Origin: Streptomyces sp. NRRL S-340
Lineage (GTDB): Bacteria; Actinomycetota; Actinomycetes; Streptomycetales; Streptomycetaceae
DNA: 64,000 nt
Assembly (NCBI RefSeq): GCF_000720185.1
Contig: NZ_JOIY01000071.1
Span: 1-64,000 of the forward strand
Reading direction: 5' to 3'
Shown here: piece after piece, positions 35,708 to 44,491 of the stretch
Position numbering within the stretch: position 1 is the first letter of the stretch
Layout: each line of letters starts with the position of its first letter
Program-made: the position numbers and the translations under genes
The notes under the pieces: generated by a model
Told to the model about the DNA's origin: nothing
Database searches by the model: none
Seen by the model: only the letters and a program-made list of their open reading frames with translations

Positions 35708-36303
35708 TCCGTCTGGCGGGCACGGATGGCTTCGCTGATGGTCCGCACCGCACGGTCAACATCTCGCACCGTGGCTTCGGGGGCGAGCTGTTCGGATTCG
35801 TAGATGAACGCTGTGGAGCCGCGCCGGCTGCCGCAGTAGTCGACGATGCCGTGCTCGATCTGCGTCCGCAGTGCGCTCTCGTATCCGTGGCGCTCGTACG
35901 CACCGGAGTCGTCGCCGGCGATGGGCAGAAGATGCGTGGTGAGACCCTGCAGCTTCGGCCGCAGGCCCGAAGCGGGGGAGTGCTCGAAGGCCCAGCCGTT
36001 GACGAAGACACGGTCGATCCACCCCTTCAACAGTGCGGGCATCGACCACCAGTAGACGGGGAAGACCAACACGAGGTCGGTGGCACGCTCAAGACGACGG
36101 TGTTCAGCCGTGACGTCAGCCGGATAGTTGCCGCCGTCGTGGTACGCCCGACGATCCGCCGGCGTGAACCGGGGGTCGAATCGCTCCTCGGCCAGGTCGG
36201 CGATTTCGACCGAACCGGGTTTGAGTGCTGCCTCAAGTCGTCCCAGTACGTAATGCGTCAGGGACCGGGGGTCGGGGTTGGTGGCGACCAGCAGGGTGTG
36301 CAT
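35704..36303 (-). CDS. NAD(P)H-dependent oxidoreductase, flavodoxin-like fold
   Basis: This 199-residue protein of the Flavodoxin_2 family (NQO/KefF/MdaB type) starts MHTLLVATNPDPRSLTHYVL, which holds the FMN/FAD phosphate loop. It continues with ATDLVLVFPVYWWSMPALLKGWIDRVFVNGWAF, the signature around the flavin ring. Family members reduce quinones or nitro compounds by two-electron transfer using NAD(P)H. It lies 112 bases downstream of the NmrA-like gene on the same strand and may be co-expressed with it under the divergent AraC regulator. Confidence 0.88.
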   Translation of the reverse strand: MHTLLVATNPDPRSLTHYVLGRLEAALKPGSVEIADLAEERFDPRFTPADRRAYHDGGNYPADVTAEHRRLERATDLVLVFPVYWWSMPALLKGWIDRVFVNGWAFEHSPASGLRPKLQGLTTHLLPIAGDDSGAYERHGYESALRTQIEHGIVDYCGSRRGSTAFIYESEQLAPEATVRDVDRAVRTISEAIRARQTE

Positions 36304-36415
36304 CGATGGCTCCAGTTACGTGAAGAACGGACGTCTGCAAGTGGTGTGGACGTGCAGGAAGGGGTGCGGTGCTCCGCCTCGCGGAGCCCAGTACGCCAGG
36401 CCGGGCGCGTGGGAC

Positions 36416-37255
36416 TCAGCGCCGCCAGGCTTCCGCTGCCGTGGCCCGCAGGACGAAGTTCTCGAAGGTCCGCGGCGCGCGTCCCAGCACGGTGGCGACG
36501 TCGTCCGTCGTCCAGGCGGTGGTCCCGCGTTCAAGCAGCACGAACATCTCGGTGAGGTGCTGGGCCTCGTCCTGGCCCCAGCCCTCCTGGACCAGCGTCG
36601 CGGTGTACTCGGCCAGGGAGATGCGCCGGTAGACGATGGGCACCCCGGACGCCCGGGAGATCAGCTCGACCGCCTCCGCCCAGGTCAGCCCACGCGGCCC
36701 GGTCAGCTCATAGACCCGACCGGCGTGCCGGCCGGGCTCGGACAGCACTGCGGCCGCTACGTCGGCGACGTCCTCGATGTCGATGAACGGCTCAGGAACC
36801 GCACCCGCCGGAAGCGCCAGCTCGCCGGCGGCCAGCGGGGCACGGAAGGGGTGCCCGCCGAAGTTCTGGGCGAAGTTCGAGGCACGCAGGACGGTCCATT
36901 CCAGCGCCGAGCCGCGTACGGCGTCCTCGGCCGAGCGCATGTCCAGCCCGAACGCGGAGTCGCCCCAGTCGTCGGCGCCGTGACCGGAGAGCAGTACCAG
37001 GCGCCGCACACCGGCGGCCTCGGCACGCGCCACGAAGTCGTGCACCGGACCGGGCACGGGCGGGGGCACCACGTAGACGGTGGTGACACCCCGCAGGACC
37101 TGGTCCCAGCCGCTTTCGGGGTGGAACCAGTCGAACAGGGCCTGACTGGAGCGGGAGGCGGCGCGTATGGGCGTGTCGCGCAGCCGCAACCGGGCGGCCA
37201 CCCGCCGGCCGGTGTTGCCCGTCGCGCCGAGGACAAGAGTGATGCCGTTGCTCAT
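36416..37255 (-). CDS. NmrA-like NAD(P)H-binding protein
   Basis: This 279-residue atypical SDR begins with ITLVLGATGNTGRRVAARL, the GxxGxxG dinucleotide motif. Later come LVLLSGHGADDW, WTVLRASNFAQNFGGHPF and PFIDIEDVADVAAAVL, the substrate-binding half of NmrA/QOR2-like proteins. Such proteins either reduce quinones or sense the NADP(H) ratio. The start is near the divergent AraC gene, with a dyad between. The flavodoxin-like oxidoreductase downstream supports a role in quinone or aldehyde stress. Confidence 0.87.
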   Translation of the reverse strand: MSNGITLVLGATGNTGRRVAARLRLRDTPIRAASRSSQALFDWFHPESGWDQVLRGVTTVYVVPPPVPGPVHDFVARAEAAGVRRLVLLSGHGADDWGDSAFGLDMRSAEDAVRGSALEWTVLRASNFAQNFGGHPFRAPLAAGELALPAGAVPEPFIDIEDVADVAAAVLSEPGRHAGRVYELTGPRGLTWAEAVELISRASGVPIVYRRISLAEYTATLVQEGWGQDEAQHLTEMFVLLERGTTAWTTDDVATVLGRAPRTFENFVLRATAAEAWRR

Positions 37256-37292
37256 GACCGCGAGTCAACGGCATGAACCCGGACGGTTCCAT

Positions 37293-37334
37293 AGGTGATG
37301 AGCCAGATCACCTGGGTAATCGTCTGAATCGTCT
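37293..37334. promoter_or_regulatory. Operator-like dyad and direct repeats between AraC and NmrA-like genes
   Basis: AGGTGAT (37293-37299) and ATCACCT (37307-37313) form a perfect inverted repeat with a 7-nt gap. AATCGTCT is directly repeated at 37318-37325 and 37327-37334. Direct repeats are typical of AraC-family binding. All lie in the 90-base divergent promoter region. Confidence 0.6.
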
Positions 37335-37345
37335 AGTCTTTTCGG

Positions 37346-38308
37346 GTGGATGCTTTCGGTGATCTACTGCGCGGAGTGCGGGCCCAGGGCTCGTTGTTCG
37401 GCAGCTCGACCCTGACCCCGCCCTGGTCGCTGCACTTCGTGGACGGCGCGCCGCTGACCTTGTGCACCGTCCTCTCCGGCGGCGGCTGGATCGTGCCGGA
37501 GCGCCGGCCGCCCGAGCGTCTGGGCGTCGGCGAGACAGTGATCGTGCGGGGACCCGCGCCGTTCCTCTTCGTCGACGAGGTGAGCACTCGGGCCGAACCC
37601 GTCGAGTGCGGTGCGTTCTGCTCGACGCCCGAGCAGGGCGGGACCCGGTACCGGCTCGGCTGGCACGACGCCGGTACCGGCGGGGAGAACACGACGACCC
37701 TGGTCGTCGGTGCCTATCCGGTGCGCGGCGAGATCAGTCGCAGGCTGCTGGACGCCCTGCCGGTCGTACTGCGCGTGGGGTCCTGCGGCGGCCCCGACCC
37801 CGTGTGGGACCATCTCGCCGCCGAGGTCGCCGCCGATACGCCGGGCCAGCAGGTCGTCCTCGACCGGCTGCTGGACTGGATGCTGGTGTGCGCGCTGCGC
37901 GAGTACTTCGACCGGCCCGGCGGTACTCCGCCGGGCTGGTACTCCGCAGGGCGCGACCCGGTCGTGGGCGGCGCGCTGCGCCTGCTGCACGGGGAACCGG
38001 CAGCGCCGTGGACGGTTGCCTCGCTGGCCAGCCGGACCGGGGTGTCGCGGGCCACGCTGGCGAAGCGGTTCACCGAACTGGTCGGCGAACCGCCGCTGAC
38101 CTACCTCACCCACTGGCGGATGACGCTCGCGGCGGACCTGCTGACCGAGCGCGAGACGGTGACTGTCGCGGAGATCGCCCGCGCCGTGGGCTACTCCGAC
38201 GCGTTCGCGTTCAGCGCGGCGTTCAAACGAACCCGCGGCATCAGCCCCAGCGCGTATCGGCGCGCCGCGACGACCCCATCCCCCCAGCCGGCCGGCACAC
38301 CCCGATGA
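37346..38308 (+). CDS. AraC-family regulator with cupin sensor domain
   Basis: This is a 320-residue protein starting at a GTG. The N-terminal cupin_6-type domain (LTPPWSLHFVDGAPLTLCTVLSGGGWI, VRGPAPFLFVDE) is the sensor. The C-terminal double helix-turn-helix is WTVASLASRTGVSRATLAKRFTELVGEPPLTYLTHWRM, followed by VAEIARAVGYSDAFAFSAAFKRTRGISPSAYR. This type commonly activates a divergent reductase gene. The neighbour is the NmrA-like gene on the other strand, so that is the likely target. Confidence 0.9.
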   Translation: MDAFGDLLRGVRAQGSLFGSSTLTPPWSLHFVDGAPLTLCTVLSGGGWIVPERRPPERLGVGETVIVRGPAPFLFVDEVSTRAEPVECGAFCSTPEQGGTRYRLGWHDAGTGGENTTTLVVGAYPVRGEISRRLLDALPVVLRVGSCGGPDPVWDHLAAEVAADTPGQQVVLDRLLDWMLVCALREYFDRPGGTPPGWYSAGRDPVVGGALRLLHGEPAAPWTVASLASRTGVSRATLAKRFTELVGEPPLTYLTHWRMTLAADLLTERETVTVAEIARAVGYSDAFAFSAAFKRTRGISPSAYRRAATTPSPQPAGTPR

Positions 38309-38372
38309 CAAGTCCCAGGCATCTGCCCTCCAGGTTCAGGACCTTCAGATGGTCAGCGAAACAGAGGTGCAA

Positions 38373-39416
38373 TCAGCCTACGAGAAGCACTCTGCCTGAC
38401 ACACATTTCACGTCTGGAGAGATGGTCACTGCCGATCTGCCGATCTGCCGATCTGCCGATCTGCCGATCTGCCGATCTGCCGATCTGCCGGCCTGGACGC
38501 GCGACTGGAGGCCCTGCCGGTTCGCGAGGCCCATGCCCGCAGGGCCCGTCGGACAGTCGAAGAGGACGGTGGCAGCCTTTCGATGTTCGGGGTGCCCGTC
38601 GTTGCAGTGGGCGGCGTGCCCAGAAGTCGGCACCTGCCCGTGATGGCTGTACGCGTCGACTACGGCGACGGCATCGGGACTCGCTGGTCCGAGGTCTCGA
38701 TCCACCTGAATGAGGGTCAGTCGCGTCATCGGTTTCCTTGGGCAGCATAGGAGTGGACTGAGCACGTGTGCTCTTCGGCGATGTCGACGCCCTGAACACA
38801 GGGCAGCACGATGGGCCGGTGGACGGCCTGGCCGACATGGCGTCTGGGGGCGCCGCGGCAGACGAAGCCGCCGCCACCTTCGCCGCGCCCGAACTCGGAG
38901 AGCCCGGCGAGGACGGCATTCGGGGGTGGGCCGCCCTGCCCAACCGCCGCCTTGGAGGTGCGGCTGCGCGGTGGTCGAGCGCGCCGGGTACGCCTCCATT
39001 GCTTGTTTCATCCCCGCGGCCTCCAGCCGGCGCAGGACGCCGGTGATGTCGCCGTGGTCCTCGGTGAGGACGTTCTCGGTGAAGCGGATGATGGTCCGGG
39101 CGATGCCCGGCGGGAAGGCCAGGCAGGCGCCGTCGCCTCGGCAGGGGACCTCCAGCAGCAGCCGCCGAGCCGCCGCCGCCAGGAAGGTGCGCGCACACGG
39201 CTTCCCGTCGCAGTCGTCCATGGCGATGACCGGGATGAAGACGCGTGCGGCGACGTCCAGGAGCAGCCGGCGCATCTCCGGGCCCGTTTCGTTGGCGACC
39301 GCGCCGGCGGTGTCGATGTCGTGGGCCTGCATCGTCCGGACGTAGGCGAAGGAGCTGGCGACGTCGTCCGGCTCCATCGGGGCGAGCGGCGCGGTGACGG
39401 TGTTCTCGGGCATCAC
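38373..39416 (-). CDS. Uncharacterised protein, reading frame crosses an octanucleotide array
   Basis: The first ~155 residues look like a genuine protein of unknown family: MQAHDIDTAGAVANETGPEM, VFIPVIAMDDCDGKPCARTF, LLLEVPCRGDGACLAFPPG and VLTEDHGDITGVLRRLEAAG. The middle (~155-225) is Arg/Pro-rich and probably not native. An internal ATG at 38729 with AAGGA before it begins a second protein-like stretch, LTLIQVDRDLGPASPDAVAV. That stretch ends in residues encoded by an 8-bp repeat array (ADRQIGRS). Either one fused frame or two genes that lost stops are possible. There is no recognisable domain. Confidence 0.4.
   Translation of the reverse strand: MMPENTVTAPLAPMEPDDVASSFAYVRTMQAHDIDTAGAVANETGPEMRRLLLDVAARVFIPVIAMDDCDGKPCARTFLAAAARRLLLEVPCRGDGACLAFPPGIARTIIRFTENVLTEDHGDITGVLRRLEAAGMKQAMEAYPARSTTAQPHLQGGGWAGRPTPECRPRRALRVRARRRWRRLRLPRRPQTPCRPGRPPAHRAALCSGRRHRRRAHVLSPLLCCPRKPMTRLTLIQVDRDLGPASPDAVAVVDAYSHHGQVPTSGHAAHCNDGHPEHRKAATVLFDCPTGPAGMGLANRQGLQSRVQAGRSADRQIGRSADRQIGRSAVTISPDVKCVSGRVLLVG
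38431..38486. repeat. Seven perfect copies of an 8-bp repeat
   Basis: GCCGATCT occurs seven times without interruption from 38431 to 38486. On the minus strand the array lies near the 3' end of an uncharacterised frame. An 8-bp unit changes reading frame with each gain or loss, a classical slippage-prone structure. Confidence 0.95.
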
Positions 39417-39637
39417 AGCTCCTCACGTTCGAGGGCCGCCCCTGCTGATCGCGGCGGTCTCGAAGACACCCTCGAACCGCGCTCCTGCGGACAGAGTCCG
39501 GTCGCTGACGGGGGAGAACACTCCCCCTCCGGGTTTGGCTGGTTCTGCGGACCGGCAACAGCCATCAGCACAGCACAAGGCCCAGCTCCCTACGGGTCCA
39601 CCGGTTGACCCACTGGGGCGGGGCCCTTCCGTGCGTG

Positions 39638-40102
39638 TCAGCCGGTCTTGCCGCCAGTGAGGGCGATGTCCAGGTGCGCGAGCAGCGTGTCGAGCGTGGC
39701 CAGCTGTTGTGGTTCGAGACGGCCGAAGTGCTGGCGAAGTACGTGCGTGCCCGCTTCTTCCGCGGCCCTTAGCGCCGTGCGGCCGATGTCGGTGATGGAG
39801 ACGCTCTTGCGGCGGCGGTCCTCGGGGTCGCCGGTTCGGGCGACCATGCCGAGGCGCTCCAGGGCCTCGACGATCTGGGTGACGGAGCGCGGTGCTTGGC
39901 CGAGGGAGGCGGCCAGCTGCGCTTGGTGGAGCGCGCCGCAGCCGGCCAGTGCCTGAAGGACCTTGGTGCGGGACAGGGACAGGCCGGCGGTCGCCAGCAT
40001 GTGCTGGTCGACTTGTTCGCGCAGGCTGTACGCGAGGGCCAGGAAGGACAGTCCCACCTGCTCCGGGGCGCTGCCCGCCGTTGTTGATTCGTGCTGCTCC
40101 AT
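39638..40102 (-). CDS. MarR-family regulator
   Basis: This is a 154-residue winged-helix regulator with the ATG at 40102; the open frame continues upstream but enters the divergent gene. The helix-turn-helix is LHQAQLAASLGQAPRSVTQIVEALERLGMV. The wing ARTGDPEDRRRKSVSITDIG is typical, and the C-terminal dimer helix is EAGTHVLRQHFGRLEPQQL. Only 45 bases separate it from the divergent SDR gene, with a 12-bp palindrome between. It most likely represses both. Confidence 0.9.
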   Translation of the reverse strand: MEQHESTTAGSAPEQVGLSFLALAYSLREQVDQHMLATAGLSLSRTKVLQALAGCGALHQAQLAASLGQAPRSVTQIVEALERLGMVARTGDPEDRRRKSVSITDIGRTALRAAEEAGTHVLRQHFGRLEPQQLATLDTLLAHLDIALTGGKTG

Positions 40103-40131
40103 GGTTCGGGTATCCTCGCACAACATAATCA

Positions 40132-40143
40132 TGAGGTACCTCA
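40132..40143. promoter_or_regulatory. Palindromic operator between MarR and SDR genes
   Basis: TGAGGTACCTCA is a perfect 12-bp palindrome midway between the two divergent starts, overlapping where both promoters must lie. Confidence 0.6.
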
Positions 40144-40147
40144 CGAA

Positions 40148-41026
40148 ATGAGTTGTGGGATGGATCGTCCCGTCGCCGTGATCACCGGAGCCACCTCCGG
40201 ACTGGGCCGCATTGCCGCCTTCGAGCTGGCCCGCCGGGGCTACCGCATCGGCGTCGTGGCCCGCTCCCGCAGCAAGGCGCAAGCCCTCGTCGCCGACCTG
40301 AAGGCGGTGACCGACGAGCCCGTCGACGTCTTCCACGCCGACCTCGGCCTGCTCTCCAACGCCCGCCGCGCGGGCGAGGAGATCACCGCGCGCTACCCGC
40401 GCCTGGACGTCCTGGTCAACAACGCCGGCCTGCATGCCTTCGCGCAGCGCATCACCACCGAGGGCCTCGCGGAGATGACGGCGGTGAACTACCTAGGTCC
40501 GTTCGTCCTGACCGAGGCGCTCACGTCGAAGCTCGGCGCCTCGGCGCCGGCCCGGATCGTCAACGTCGCCTCCGAAGCGGCCCAGCAGGCGAAAACGATC
40601 GCCCCGGCCGTGGACCTGCGGCGCACCGATCCCTACACCCGGCGGGAGTCGATGTCCCTGTACGGGCGCACCAAATTGATGAGCATCATGTGGACGCAGG
40701 AACTCGCCCGCCGCCTGGACGCGGACAAGGTGACCGTGAACTGCTGCGACCCCGGCTTCAACGCCACCGGTCTGGGCCGGGACCTGCCCGGCTCCGCGGT
40801 CCTGCAGCGGGTGCTGAACACCCTGAGGATCGGTGATCCCCGCAAGGGCGCCGGCATCATTGTTCGACTCGCCACCGACCCGGCGTTCGCGGGCACCAGC
40901 GGCGGCTACTTCTCCGTCCGCGACGCCCGTCCCCTGCAGTGTCCCGAGCCCGGCCGGGAGCCGCGCGTGCAGCGGGAGCTGTGGGACGCGACCGCGGCGC
41001 TTCTCGCCGCCCACCCGGCCGGCTGA
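40148..41026 (+). CDS. Short-chain dehydrogenase/reductase
   Basis: This 292-residue SDR has the cofactor loop TGATSGLGRIAAFELARRG, the structural motif LDVLVNNAGLHAF, a Ser in IVNVASEAA and the catalytic pair in LYGRTKLMSIMW (Tyr-x-x-x-Lys intact). It resembles retinol-dehydrogenase/oxidoreductase-type SDRs that act on hydrophobic carbonyls. The ATG at 40148 is close to the operator and a second ATG at 40160 is possible; neither has a strong ribosome binding site. It is divergent from its probable MarR repressor. Confidence 0.87.
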   Translation: MSCGMDRPVAVITGATSGLGRIAAFELARRGYRIGVVARSRSKAQALVADLKAVTDEPVDVFHADLGLLSNARRAGEEITARYPRLDVLVNNAGLHAFAQRITTEGLAEMTAVNYLGPFVLTEALTSKLGASAPARIVNVASEAAQQAKTIAPAVDLRRTDPYTRRESMSLYGRTKLMSIMWTQELARRLDADKVTVNCCDPGFNATGLGRDLPGSAVLQRVLNTLRIGDPRKGAGIIVRLATDPAFAGTSGGYFSVRDARPLQCPEPGREPRVQRELWDATAALLAAHPAG

Positions 41027-41197
41027 GGCCCGGGACGTCCGCCTCAAGGAGGACACCGCCCGGTACGGGGGTCCCGTCCCGGCCGCAGATTCGTCCTCGC
41101 GTAGCTCATTCCGGCCGCACGCGACTTCTACGTTCACGGGCGGAGCCTGTCAGGGCGCCCTCACACATCCGCTGTCCCTCCTGGGGGAGCGGTCTTC

Positions 41198-41545
41198 GTG
41201 ACCACCTTTCTCTACCGGCTCGGTCTGCTCGCCTTCCGGCGGCGCAGGCCGGTGCTGCCGGCGGGGATCGCGGTGCTCGTCGCCGCGGTCATCGGTGCCA
41301 GCAGCGTGTCGGGTGGTACGACGGACGACTTCACGCTCCCCGGAACCCAGTCGCAGCAGGCCATCGACCTGCTGCGGAAGGAGTTTCCGCAGGCTTCGGC
41401 CGACGGCGCCATGGCCCGTTGGTCATCGAGGCTCCGGACGGGCAGAGGCTGACGTCCGCCGCACACAAGCAGGGGGTGGAGTCCCTGTTTGCCGACCTGC
41501 GCAAGGCGCCGCAGGGGGCGAACGCCCTACCGCCTGCTGTCCGAG
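41198..41545 (+). pseudogene. MMPL-family transporter, N-terminal remnant with frameshift
   Basis: A GTG at 41198 with GGGGGAG upstream starts MTTFLYRLGLLAFRRRRPVL, then the first membrane helix and TDDFTLPGTQSQQAIDLLRK. This is the N-terminus of actinobacterial MMPL/RND lipid exporters. After FPQASADG the coding signal moves to another frame, reading VIEAPDGQRLTSAAHKQGVE, then SLFADLRKAPQGANALPP. The remaining ~600 residues are missing. A flavin hydroxylase gene begins at 41696. Confidence 0.8.
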
Positions 41546-41695
41546 CAGCCCGGCCTGCCGAGTTCCGGGTGTTTGCGGAGCGTGGACGCGATTTCGGTCG
41601 TGCCGATGAGTCTTGTGCGAATCCGTGGTCGGAACGGCTGGACACACCGACAGGCGGTGGGCCTGTGCTGGGAACGTCCCAGCGCGGGAGGGCAT

Positions 41696-42997
41696 ATGGA
41701 GGCAGTGATGAGCGTCGACGACTTCAAGCAGGACCACACCATCCGGACTGGCGAGCAGCGGGCGCGGGCGAGCGCTCCCAGGGTGTTGGTGGCGGGGGCG
41801 AGCATCGCGGGACCCGCGCTGGCCCATTGGCTGCGCCGGCGAGGGGCCGAAGTGACCGTGGTGGAGCGGGCCCCCGAGCTGCGTCCCGGCGGGCAGGCGG
41901 TGGACGCGCGCGGGGTGGCCAAGGAGGTCATCGGGCGCATGGGGCTGGACGCAGCGGTGCGCGCGGAGTGCACCGACACCGCCGGCGCGCACACCGTAGA
42001 CGCGGATGGGCAAGTGCTGGAGACCTTCCGTGCCGACGACGACGGTGGCGACGGGTTCATCGCGGACATCGAGATCCTGCGCGGGGATCTGTCCCGGGTG
42101 CTCTACGACGACACCCGCGACGGCGTCGAGTATGTCTTCGGCGACCGAATCGCCGGGCTCGCCCAGGACGCGGACGGGGTCGACGTGGTCTTCGCGGGCG
42201 GCGACCGGCGGCGCTTCGACCTGGTGGTCGGGGCCGACGGGCTGCACTCGGCGCTGCGGGCGATGGTCTTCGGGCCGCATGTGCGGTTCCTCCGCCACCT
42301 CGGGCACGTGCTGGCCTTCTACAGTGTGCCCAACGAGTTCGGGCTCGACCGCTGGCTGCTCGAGTACCGGGATCAGGAGTCCGGGCGCTCAGCCCTCCTG
42401 CGACCCGTCCAGGACGCCACCCGGGCGATGGCGATGTTCTACTTCGGCTCGGCTGACTTCGACGTCGACTACCGTGACATCGCCGCCCAGAAGGTGCTGC
42501 TGCGTGGGCGGATGGCTGGCCTGGGCTGGTTGACCCCCGACATCCTCGCGTATCTGGACGACACCCCGGACTTCTACCTCGACCAGGTCGCCCAGGTGGT
42601 GATGGACCGCTGGTCGAGCGGACGGGTGGGGCTGCTCGGGGACGCGGCGTTCAGCTCGTCGCCGATGTCCGGGCAGGGCACCGGGCTGGCCCTGGTCGGC
42701 GCCTACCTGCTGGCCGGAGAGCTGGCCGCCGCAGGGTGGGAGCCGGAAGCCGGGTTCGCCCGCTATGAGGCGCGGATGCGCCCGTTCGTCGAGGCCAACC
42801 AGGAGATCGGCCGGCTGAACGCCCGCAGCCGCGACGTCCCCGGGCCGGACGCCGAGCCGAGCCCCGATTTCGCCGGCGAGTGGTTCACCGAGCTGGTCGG
42901 GCGCGCGATCAACGGCGTCGAGCTGCCCGACTACGCGGGCGTGCCGGACTCCGCAGCCCCGGCCGGATCGCCGATCACCTCGCCGGTCAAGCCGTAG
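41696..42997 (+). CDS. FAD-dependent monooxygenase (aromatic hydroxylase type)
   Basis: This is a 433-residue protein with the ATG at 41696 and GGGAGG six bases upstream; an ATG at 41708 is an alternative. The FAD-binding start is RVLVAGASIAGPALAHWLRRRG. The DG motif is LVVGADGLHSALR and the GD motif VGLLGDAAFSSSPMSGQGTGLALVGAYLL. This is the pattern of group A hydroxylases acting on phenolic or polyketide substrates. No regulator gene is directly attached; the MarR at 43172 converges on it. The N-terminus lies just downstream of a broken MMPL exporter. Confidence 0.88.
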   Translation: MEAVMSVDDFKQDHTIRTGEQRARASAPRVLVAGASIAGPALAHWLRRRGAEVTVVERAPELRPGGQAVDARGVAKEVIGRMGLDAAVRAECTDTAGAHTVDADGQVLETFRADDDGGDGFIADIEILRGDLSRVLYDDTRDGVEYVFGDRIAGLAQDADGVDVVFAGGDRRRFDLVVGADGLHSALRAMVFGPHVRFLRHLGHVLAFYSVPNEFGLDRWLLEYRDQESGRSALLRPVQDATRAMAMFYFGSADFDVDYRDIAAQKVLLRGRMAGLGWLTPDILAYLDDTPDFYLDQVAQVVMDRWSSGRVGLLGDAAFSSSPMSGQGTGLALVGAYLLAGELAAAGWEPEAGFARYEARMRPFVEANQEIGRLNARSRDVPGPDAEPSPDFAGEWFTELVGRAINGVELPDYAGVPDSAAPAGSPITSPVKP

Positions 42998-43171
42998 GTG
43001 TCACATAACGTGTCAAGAAGGAACACGCTTCGGTAGGACACCACCGGACGGCCTCCCCTCATGACGCGCAGTGCCCAGGGGAGGACCCGGTCGGCGGCCA
43101 CGCCACATTCCGATGAGGCGGCGTTGGCACAGCCGGCTGCTGCACGCTGCTCGGCCCCCTGGCGGTCCGGT

Positions 43172-43591
43172 CTACGTGTCTCGGTTTGCGGTGAGGCGCT
43201 GAAGCAGGTCGAGCAGGGTTGCGCGGTCCGCGTCGGGCAAGGCGGAGAAGCAGTCGGCGAGCACCTCGTCAGCAACCTTGTGGCCAACGGCCAGGACTTG
43301 CTCGCCGAGGGGCGTGAGGTGATGCTCGATGCGGCGGCCGTGTCCCGGTCGGCGCTCCACGAGGCCCTGTGCCGCGAGGCGGCCGATGAGCGTACCGAAG
43401 GCTTGCCCGGTCTGAAATGTCGCTGCGGCCAACTCGCGGGCCGATGACCCGGGTGAGCGGCTGATCGCACGCAGGGCGTCCCACTGGGCCAGCGTCGTGC
43501 CGATGGCCGAGAGTGCGCTGTCGAGTGCCCGATGCTGTCGATACTGGGCTTGTTTGACCGCTCTGCCGAGTTCTTGCAGCTCACCATGCAT
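43172..43591 (-). CDS. MarR-family regulator
   Basis: This 139-residue protein starts MHGELQELGRAVKQAQYRQH. The winged helix reads TLAQWDALRAISRSPGSSARELAAATFQTGQAFGTLIGRLAAQGLVERRPGHGRRIEHHLTPLG. The C-terminal helices (VADEVLADCFSALPDADR) complete the dimer. It lies 62 bases from the divergent alpha/beta hydrolase with an AT-rich palindrome between, so it is probably an autorepressor controlling that hydrolase. Confidence 0.9.
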   Translation of the reverse strand: MHGELQELGRAVKQAQYRQHRALDSALSAIGTTLAQWDALRAISRSPGSSARELAAATFQTGQAFGTLIGRLAAQGLVERRPGHGRRIEHHLTPLGEQVLAVGHKVADEVLADCFSALPDADRATLLDLLQRLTANRDT

Positions 43592-43612
43592 GGAGCAAGT
43601 CTACGTCATGAC

Positions 43613-43624
43613 TAAGCTAGCTTA
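43613..43624. promoter_or_regulatory. Palindromic operator between MarR and hydrolase genes
   Basis: TAAGCTAGCTTA is a perfect 12-bp palindrome in an AT-rich patch (through about 43645) that is unusual for this genome. It is centred in the divergent promoter region. Confidence 0.65.
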
Positions 43625-43653
43625 TATAAAGATACTTAGTTACCTTGGTGGGC

Positions 43654-44448
43654 ATGCTCACAGACGCATCAGCTGTGTACGCCGACCTGTCCCTCACTGT
43701 GTCCGAGGCCGGAGCCGGCAGACCAGTTCTCATCCTGCATGGCGGCGGAGGCCCCGCCACAGTCGCCGGCCTCGCCCAGCACCTCTCCCGCACCGCCCGC
43801 ACCCTCACACCCGTGCACCCCGGCTGGGACGGCACGCGCCGCCCCGCATGGCTCACCGGCATCGACGACCTCGCCCTCGCCTACCTGCACACACTGCGCG
43901 AACGCCGGCTGCGCGACGTTCTCGTCGTCGGCTCCTCGCTCGGAGGCTGGATAGCCGCCGAGATGGCCGTACGCGACAGCGCGGGAAGCATCACCGGCCT
44001 TGTCCTGATCGACGCTGTCGGCGTGGAGGTCGAGACGGAACCGATCACCGACTTCTTCGCCCTTGACGCCCGCGGCGTTGCGGAGCACTCCTGGCACGAC
44101 TCAGACCGTTACTACGTCGACCCAGCCGACGTCCCATCCGAAGAACTCGCGCGCAGACAAACCAACATGGCCACCATGCGCATCCTCGCCGGCGACCCCT
44201 ACATGCGGGACCCCAAGCTGCTGCGCCAGCTCGGGCGTATCCAGGCGCCTGCCCTCCTGCTCTGGGGGGAGAGCGACCGCATCGTCACCCCCGCCTACGG
44301 TGCGGCGTACGCCGAAGCCTTTGGCAACGGCCGACTCGAGGTCATCCCCGAGGCGGGCCACCTTCCGCACATTGAACAACCGGAACCCACCTTCGCCCTG
44401 ATCGACGCCCACCTGCGCCAGACGAGCAACCCGCTCCATCAACAGTGA
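43654..44448 (+). CDS. Alpha/beta hydrolase
   Basis: This is a 264-residue protein; the ATG at 43654 is preferred over TTG/GTG codons just upstream. RPVLILHGGGGPATVAG supplies the oxyanion loop, and VLVVGSSLGGWIAAEMA is the nucleophile elbow. The acid is in LLLWGESDRIVTP and the His in PEAGHLPHIEQPE. All triad residues are present. The pattern resembles meta-cleavage product hydrolases and related esterases. It is likely induced by the ligand of the divergent MarR. Confidence 0.88.
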   Translation: MLTDASAVYADLSLTVSEAGAGRPVLILHGGGGPATVAGLAQHLSRTARTLTPVHPGWDGTRRPAWLTGIDDLALAYLHTLRERRLRDVLVVGSSLGGWIAAEMAVRDSAGSITGLVLIDAVGVEVETEPITDFFALDARGVAEHSWHDSDRYYVDPADVPSEELARRQTNMATMRILAGDPYMRDPKLLRQLGRIQAPALLLWGESDRIVTPAYGAAYAEAFGNGRLEVIPEAGHLPHIEQPEPTFALIDAHLRQTSNPLHQQ

Positions 44449-44456
44449 GTAACGCT

Positions 44457-44491
44457 TGGCGGCCAGGTACCTCCCCACCAACTGGCCGCCA
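44457..44491. terminator. Terminator after alpha/beta hydrolase
   Basis: TGGCGGCCAG (44457-44466) pairs with CTGGCCGCCA (44482-44491), a 10-bp stem with a 15-nt loop, eight bases after the stop. Confidence 0.55.

Noticed and set aside
38431..38486. Possible CRISPR array
   Set aside because: Units are 8 bp, contiguous and without spacers; this is a microsatellite. No cas genes are present.
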